Of a stretch of 36,856 nt of DNA, positions 34,801-36,856 are shown piece after piece. Within the stretch, counting starts at the first letter, position 1. Every line of letters begins with the position of its first letter. A model generated the notes under the pieces. The model was given only the letters and a program-made list of their open reading frames with translations. It had not been told where the DNA came from and did not search any database. Origin of the DNA: a virus; IMG/VR virus record IMGVR_UViG_3300024255_000072, positions 1 through 36,856 of that record; one strand, given 5' to 3'. Both the position numbers and the translations under genes were made by a program.

Positions 34801-36856
34801 TTCTTTCTGAACTAATGGCAGTTTTAATGAATATATTCCATCGGCTGTATTTTTTAAAGATAATACAAAAGTATTATCATCTTGCCTAAATATATTACAA
34901 AATTCTTGTTTTAATTTAGTTCCGTCAGCTTTAACTAGCCCATAATCATAAAAAGTATCAAATACATTATCAACTACTAAACTATCTCTTTTAAATTGTA
35001 TTTTTCCTGCCGACGGACTTACTGTTATTAATGCTCCGCTATCCCAGTTCTGTAATGTCCAGAACATAAATTCTTTTGAACTTAGTTTCCAGTTTTCAAC
35101 AGTTTCAAGTTCGTTATTAAAACTATCAAATACAAATCCAAGATCTTTTAAGTGTTCGCCGTAACCTATTAAAAAATCAACAACTTCTTGTGTGGTTTTT
35201 AATAGTGTACCGTATGGTAATTCTTGTGGAAAAACTTTATCAAACTGTGTTCTAAATATTGCACTACGACCGCCAACTTGTGGTAAACTTGCTAATTTAA
35301 CAAATTTGCCAGTATCAAATATCTGTGTACTAGTGTGCCCTGTTGTTGTTTTATAAAACTGTCCGTTGTTTCTAACTACTGAACCTTCAATATAACGTTG
35401 ATTAGAATCCCATTCAACATAGCTATCACTAACTCCTCCAACATTAACTGTAGGATCTTTTTCGTTTGGTTGGAAATTGTAATATGTAAATGAAGGTCTT
35501 GTTGAATCATAACCTCTTAGTATATACCCACTAGAGGCTTTTTCAATAACAACTCCGCTATATGTAACTAGCTCTACAGGACTACTTGTTTGAAGTATTA
35601 CTTCATAATTTTCATCTGGAACGAAAACATTGCCTTGACTTAGCGGTGTTCGTGAATCTAAGATTAAATTAAATTTACTCTTGTCAGTAAATCCGCCAAT
35701 CTTAAATGCCATTTGATTAGTAATACTTTTGACATTATTTTGATATTCTTCATAATTTACAAGAATATTACTTGCAAGATAATTAGCAATAAAATTAACA
35801 AATCCTGATGTATAAGTTCTTGTTCTAGTTTCTAATGTAGAATTATTTGGAAAGACTAAATCTTGTAATCTAATGCGTTTACCTGTTTCCGAATAAACAA
35901 TTTGATCAGCACTATTTCTTTGTACACGTAATCTATCAAATCCTAATCCAATAATTTTTGCAGGCTGTAATAATATCCATGCTTTAAATAACGAAAATGC
36001 ATATTCTGAACTTCTGCGCCAAGCTGTTTCAACTGGTGCTTCGTCACCGAATACAAATGTACTTCGTGTTAGCCTATTAACATAATTTTGTGCATATCCG
36101 CTATCTAACGGACTTAGTAAATTACCTTGTTCGTCAACTGGAATATAAGTTGTAAGATTTGGACGTTTATACTTGTCAATTATTTGTTTTACAACATTAG
36201 GTTGTGCTACAATTCCTTTTTCTAAATCTTGCCACATTAATAAATTGTTACTAGTATAAGGAGCCGGTCCGTACTGTGTTTCCCACCAAGTAGGCTTAAT
36301 ACTAAAGCCTAACATTTCCCAAGGATGTGTATGTGGACGATCGGTATCAAATGCTTGTTTGTATATTGCTCTCCAATAACCTGGCAATTGTTGACCTGTT
36401 GGTGAAACCATACTACTGTAGTTGTATGTAAATTTATTCTCTCTTTCGTAAAAGCTAAAATCAGTGTAATCAACATCACCAACTACACTCAACCAAGACG
36501 CAAAGTCTTTAAGCATGACTGTATCTATTTGGTCTTTAGAAATTGATGTATTTCTATTTGCTCCGGGCACAAAATCATTTATGTCAATTACATTTTCGTC
36601 ATAGGATACTTTTAGATTATTGTAAATTCTCTTTTCAAATTCTAATAATAAATCATCTCGGTAATCACCATATGCTCTTGTTATAGATCCGTCATGCCCT
36701 TGTATAACTTCTGTAGGTTCTATGTAAGAATTGTCAATGAACTTTTGAGGAATAAATTTTGGATACATTCCTAATTTTGTAGGAGTAGGTGGTACAAACG
36801 AACCATCTGTAGTCTCGTACTCATATATAGTTATTTGGTCGTCTTCAGTTAACGGT
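22870..36856 (-). CDS. Giant modular tail/baseplate adhesin-like structural protein, 5'-truncated by the window
   Basis: The frame is open without a stop for at least 4,661 codons and continues past the right edge: the 29 codons before the first visible ATG (36768) also read as protein (for example DDQITIYEYETTDGSFVPPT) and there is no ribosome site before that ATG. Modules, numbered from that Met: a W- and P-rich region (HPWEMLGFSIKPTWWE, about 143-158); carbohydrate-binding-like modules near 450-495, 707-754, 1202-1253 and 2072-2119; FG-GAP-type beta-propeller blades near 1110-1195 and 2145-2390; small beta modules (1500-1870); glycine-rich GSGYTSIPTVNI repeats (2777-2840, 3133-3185); an EF-hand-like/His-rich domain (3535-3763); and a string of VKINGTLL-type beta modules to the end. 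It is probably a tail fibre or baseplate protein for surface-glycan recognition. Function is inferred from its modules and its place next to the fibre genes. Confidence 0.85.
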   Translation of the reverse strand, partial: PLTEDDQITIYEYETTDGSFVPPTPTKLGMYPKFIPQKFIDNSYIEPTEVIQGHDGSITRAYGDYRDDLLLEFEKRIYNNLKVSYDENVIDINDFVPGANRNTSISKDQIDTVMLKDFASWLSVVGDVDYTDFSFYERENKFTYNYSSMVSPTGQQLPGYWRAIYKQAFDTDRPHTHPWEMLGFSIKPTWWETQYGPAPYTSNNLLMWQDLEKGIVAQPNVVKQIIDKYKRPNLTTYIPVDEQGNLLSPLDSGYAQNYVNRLTRSTFVFGDEAPVETAWRRSSEYAFSLFKAWILLQPAKIIGLGFDRLRVQRNSADQIVYSETGKRIRLQDLVFPNNSTLETRTRTYTSGFVNFIANYLASNILVNYEEYQNNVKSITNQMAFKIGGFTDKSKFNLILDSRTPLSQGNVFVPDENYEVILQTSSPVELVTYSGVVIEKASSGYILRGYDSTRPSFTYYNFQPNEKDPTVNVGGVSDSYVEWDSNQRYIEGSVVRNNGQFYKTTTGHTSTQIFDTGKFVKLASLPQVGGRSAIFRTQFDKVFPQELPYGTLLKTTQEVVDFLIGYGEHLKDLGFVFDSFNNELETVENWKLSSKEFMFWTLQNWDSGALITVSPSAGKIQFKRDSLVVDNVFDTFYDYGLVKADGTKLKQEFCNIFRQDDNTFVLSLKNTADGIYSLKLPLVQKEHVVLLDNVTEFKDVIYDPEAGYRQERIRVLGYRTADWTGGLNIPGFVYDQAVTTEWTPYKDYAIGDVVKFKEFYYTATTKIGGTKDFIATNWYRLAEKPTPRLLTNLEYKTNQFADFYDLDTDNFDVGQQEVAQHLIGYQKRDYLANIINDDVSQYKFYQGMIQDKGTRNALTKLFDALGAADKESLEFYEEWAIRAGQYGAADGFDEIEFILDEENMNLSPQPVLLTDTITGDETDLIYRQRTSDVYVKPNEYTHTPFPTTYLSETPIKTAGYVRETDVRYVVRNKEDILNLDIETVTEGDYIWVTFEGQEWNVYKHVDTVFTATGAVPLESNQAEIILDRISNFDVGSYIGLKNVVDIDGFYEVVNVNLNRVTINLGESVLTEEETNLAGIVSTLISNRVGKLEDANKYAETDISNDELIWVDSVDDKNTWNVLKASNAYNFDEDIINPNNTADAFGDSIATDADNTFVAVGSPTDGQGKVHVYKREQDGSTVFGTLQPHQTLEPITNFDNGSSRYGDSVAMSPDGKHIVVGAPEATYVKSAFKDNFNFTSDYKLGSIVQYNGGLYKSRRRVFGRTDNVVFGTFDSVSRWRSELYKTYNNYLDFPIITTGDYPLKDVTTDHMLVRASADAFEGSNVGDRVYFNWNDLSNAYINEPGIDIVGLGMQIEEDGIIKPVTLTTRTDHGLQDGDAIILTDFTNDNLTFRSDTFDNSDINVPFDTIRQEGVKGLEGTTYYVKKLLDQQVELYRDPGLTVKLNGTIGFSGEPIGADPSNFNLGDGTIQGVIRRVNSPFNNAQSEITKSFLTETVHTIRRKVEDVFYIIDPVNTPNIPVTLTTTDVIPTANISVGDLIGQDNNTVIGTVNKINNNVIEVINVSGIFKTDGNLINKTSQTALEWTDLGANTVPTDISTLIETGARITTPTGNATVIYTRKELGRLVIYANDKNGVFEENGELYINDQFLIGTYNRPLHDEIDRSNVLGGFWEIATDNSYIPGNTTSDNAYGLVISDVKNSYNPNTFTNPNATWTESTARLPYNSSTQNALDNPIQVLGAIDQPFQKEVDLIRVLSHKSQGIAGDATEVDVLDPRWVVRMPKNVSDKVASNPTTKVGVFLNDIRDASGNLPDISDTGFGNDPYSIINTVETPYDLWDGYIDFTHNSLIDFQVGDTVREGKTGATATVMYYQRDLNKCRIYVKDVAGIFTFGERYSGTVTEAMFLYKEVGIQQTLIGSTESRQLADEDIGKLAVFQHAENFVIPPKLTYAISSQTDEIADYETKFISGIEYQTWIEEFKPGLPRNPLVPSTENNDWQEVNNIPINVGRDASSFINEGAFFVYSYNTETDNYDLVNGYILPNRENNRKLAADVKLINNDNFYRLVLNSEENHINDTDAIGGSGRVYFVIHGSNEFGEYNWQLGKNQNFKGVYSNNDSYYEGQIVIYNDVFYKALTNLGDEEFDNTKWRLLSDHIDFVGYLPNTSGYVFPGEDSSIVNLNTSTFGKTFDISKRGNTLATIAEYSTGNKLIIYALKDNHFEYLTEFAAPQDSLGFGTKVSVSNNGNLVAVSAPSTTGENLLQGKVYVYKNTSGTFNLHQVLESPNKELAEEFGARLDFDGDQLIVTGSTSDIILETTFDRYLNRDTNSEATFNSKYVNDPQRELSVGQTTFDNGFTTHVSSVQDSGIVYLYENINDTLVFGQRLKYNNFNVKDFGKNAIVQDNTILVGLPALDGGKVAVYIKDSEARVWAVHRSPVTPVDITKMRGSFIYDTSKNKMLSRLDIIDPVLGKIAGIAEQELSYKTYFDPANYNVGNSSSKEALTSWNSKNVGKLWWDLSTVKFVDYHQGDITYSNNIWGNLAQGASVDIYEWVESRVIPSQWDLRANTNQGVADGYSGQTKYSDTRYVEKDVYDNISQSFSKRYYFWVKDTRVVPNIEGRNRTAFDISNIIQDPAGQQIKFVTILGNDRFVVHNSNKLTNDKDVAINFRYWTIGNQDNNIHTEYQIITDGLETSRPKDVIEEKWFDSLIGADKYGREVPDSSLSVKQKYGNQNRPRQSWFINRQEALKQFIERVNRVLINELAVDNLNLTKLTDSEPLPSTLSGLYDSAIDIDEELRLVGTVRATQAILEPVLVDGTVTGVNLINPGRGYKIPPKIISTGTGSGLELRANINTLGIITSVDVINGGTYYKDDLTLSVRPLSTLVRADSTIGGAWSIYAWDDNTRTWSISSQQSYNVQDYWNYVDWYADGFSSLTAIDFLIDDFYQLNIIDDNIGDISKVSDVGSGGWILLEKIVNIDTPDYTTGYKTIGRQNGTIEIVNKLYDTDNDCSIELRKILETIRDELFIDELANEYNQLLFASLRYVLSEQNYADWVFKTSFIKAKHNVGELKEKTTFQNDNLPSFEAYVEEVKPYKTKIREYLSAYDKLDNTQSVVTDFDLSPFYDPQRGEIISPKVTINDGVLSDINFDVNEFPQKNWIDNFTYSVTEILIESGGSGYTEVPSVIISGGGGTGATATAFIGSGQVKSILVNNQGSGYTSIPTVNIEGTQSEDGTQPRVSIVLGNKKIRTINVKQKFDRITPNFETLNLKETETFISTGTELKIQLKWPLDLTKANVSVVIDGVEALDSEYSYNNESIKASGETHTSEYGYITLERSRVAGTTIAVTYNKSYELLSAADRINLLYNPETGQYGKDLGQLMDGVDYGGVEVRSFEFGQDLGYDSRPWYTTEWDNYDENFDDESFTTTGIQTSFTLSKPLEVDTTYNVYLNATRVDDINYDGSTKTYLADDGSTVLALGNPNAIMKSLSTESDEYEVTTDASGLPVYKINIENVDEWEDYFQSGGTPEVAGLPADAEYNNGAISNVTGDGSDFFKREVTTNGVRIMGAGTVGGQTAVPDAWLEKVARMFELFLDPNGAGINEAFQRNLIKTLSGDAGTWHEGLPTLQRVARGSGAEYTPNFLTDAGVISWNLTPLFDSHVANDMVWYLNSTGDGYGDGEIDAQEVIEHVFHTLHMHGLTDDIKLYSYISADWATGPLYAAMEEAFDAGKWEPIGYQTPLNAWKTDADAFEVAAKEYMYLLNFAMFDYTGLWDGNSLDPEWADDVRTPAQIQATLPISYAFFNTYIAPVISKPSLATINSIFGDGNTPAQDDPSLAGASGYVVDIVVDGTPAVAGTSINPTVTIRKSTSDGSFLPSGSGFDTLLEGGNLQYGTATGLDAGSINLDGDGFVTPTTSKGPEELVPGQLHDTLDLKVYDRVADGGSLISTRNYTSTDSQTEFDLSILPHNIYSLFVKINGTLLTETQYEIDYFNKSITLNTPLSAGDIVNISSMAGNGERILDIDNFTGDGTTRIFVTKSVYREGLQSYITVNGLKSQVAIFETDSTYGDLQGLVGLEFVTSPEENAFIYYALYDTNESTVQRYSEATVNRYIGDGSTVGFNLSPEPSTRLPLSHNVIVKVDDTILYPGYTQQWYISSTREYPLDRAQYPGSTLAPDQVDVYINGRKLKFLIDYNWDFGNSQVVLFDNVGETGDDLEIVIPSTAEYSFAKNTRLVITQVTGTFTEGEQVTIGYPDSTQFTATVKSYSSNVLTIIGTLPGLEQLADADDTIPVEGQTSNAISTRIQDVDLIEAGDSIVLESIPAQDATIDVFTFSRHEIQDIQMETKTTVSRSVLTVGDNDYYEAHRRGKGLIKLRSPALDTAYVWVVLNGILLTPNRDYKLVKLDSYIQITRPLVANDIVQVIHFAAPKSNEKFGFRMFKDMLNRTHYKRLNKDNVYTLLQDLNVTDKEIVLADASDITIPDVAKNNPGVLFVEGERIEYFQVDGNVLSQLRRSTLGTGARTIYEAGTECMDQSDKETIPYKDQMVSTIALDDESTQILLDWMPTNGVNELEIFVGGRRLRKNAITAYQFQETDADGNLVTGLIDQNSPGGDIVLDAEFTLTIDNNVATVSLVDTPEANSRILIVRKLGKTWQSPGEQLRYSQNPIAQFIRGATTGLPE

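Noticed and set aside
1-36856. tRNA genes, integrase, insertion sequences, lysogeny repressor
   Set aside because: None seen by eye on either strand; gaps between genes are short (under about 110 bases) and do not hold tRNA-like cloverleaf sequence.

Overview
The window looks like part of the genome of a T4-like marine myovirus. The DNA is AT-rich, genes are packed tightly with ATGA and TAATG overlaps, and there is a T4-type RNase H/5' exonuclease. There is also a set of short unrecognised genes of the kind seen in marine T4-like phages, and a long block of tail-fibre and tail-structural genes. Promoters fall into two classes: sigma70-like TTGACA-17-TATAAT sites, and RATAAATAY sites resembling the T4 late promoter. 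I infer a host among low-GC marine bacteria (SAR11-like alphaproteobacteria are one possibility), but nothing here identifies it directly.

Layout. Positions 1-15076 are read on the + strand. Positions 2-4224 hold the end of a possible QueD, a small gene, and a coupled cassette: glycosyltransferase, coiled-coil protein, cupin, small basic protein, phosphoribosyltransferase, 2OG-Fe(II) oxygenase and HIT protein. A sigma70 promoter at 4230 precedes folE and queE, two steps of 7-deazaguanine synthesis. A second promoter at 6403 precedes a 28-residue hydrophobic peptide and the RNase H gene. Small unknown genes follow. Then come a MoxR-type AAA+ ATPase and a HExxH/VWA protein, each behind its own promoter and separated by a terminator. 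Further small conserved genes lead to a late promoter and a 642-residue tail fibre with MTD-like and YadA-like repeats.

A bidirectional terminator at 15100-15127 divides the two strands. Positions 15143-36856 are read on the - strand, from right to left. First comes a giant structural gene that is still open at the right edge (at least 4,661 codons), then a 206-residue structural protein. Three tail-fibre paralogues of 719, 751 and 869 residues follow; they share an N-terminal module of about 200 residues and have different C-termini.

How it fits together. The right-hand block builds a host-recognition apparatus with an unusually large adhesin-like protein. The left-hand block supplies nucleotide, pterin and 7-deazaguanine chemistry, DNA-replication exonuclease activity and an AAA+/VWA remodelling pair. 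The most unusual features are the giant modular protein with an apparently split FG-GAP beta-propeller, a QueE whose iron-sulfur cysteine motif is split by an insertion, and the coupled glycosyltransferase-to-HIT cassette. No tRNA, CRISPR array, insertion sequence or integrase was seen. No stretch over 300 bases lacks a gene.
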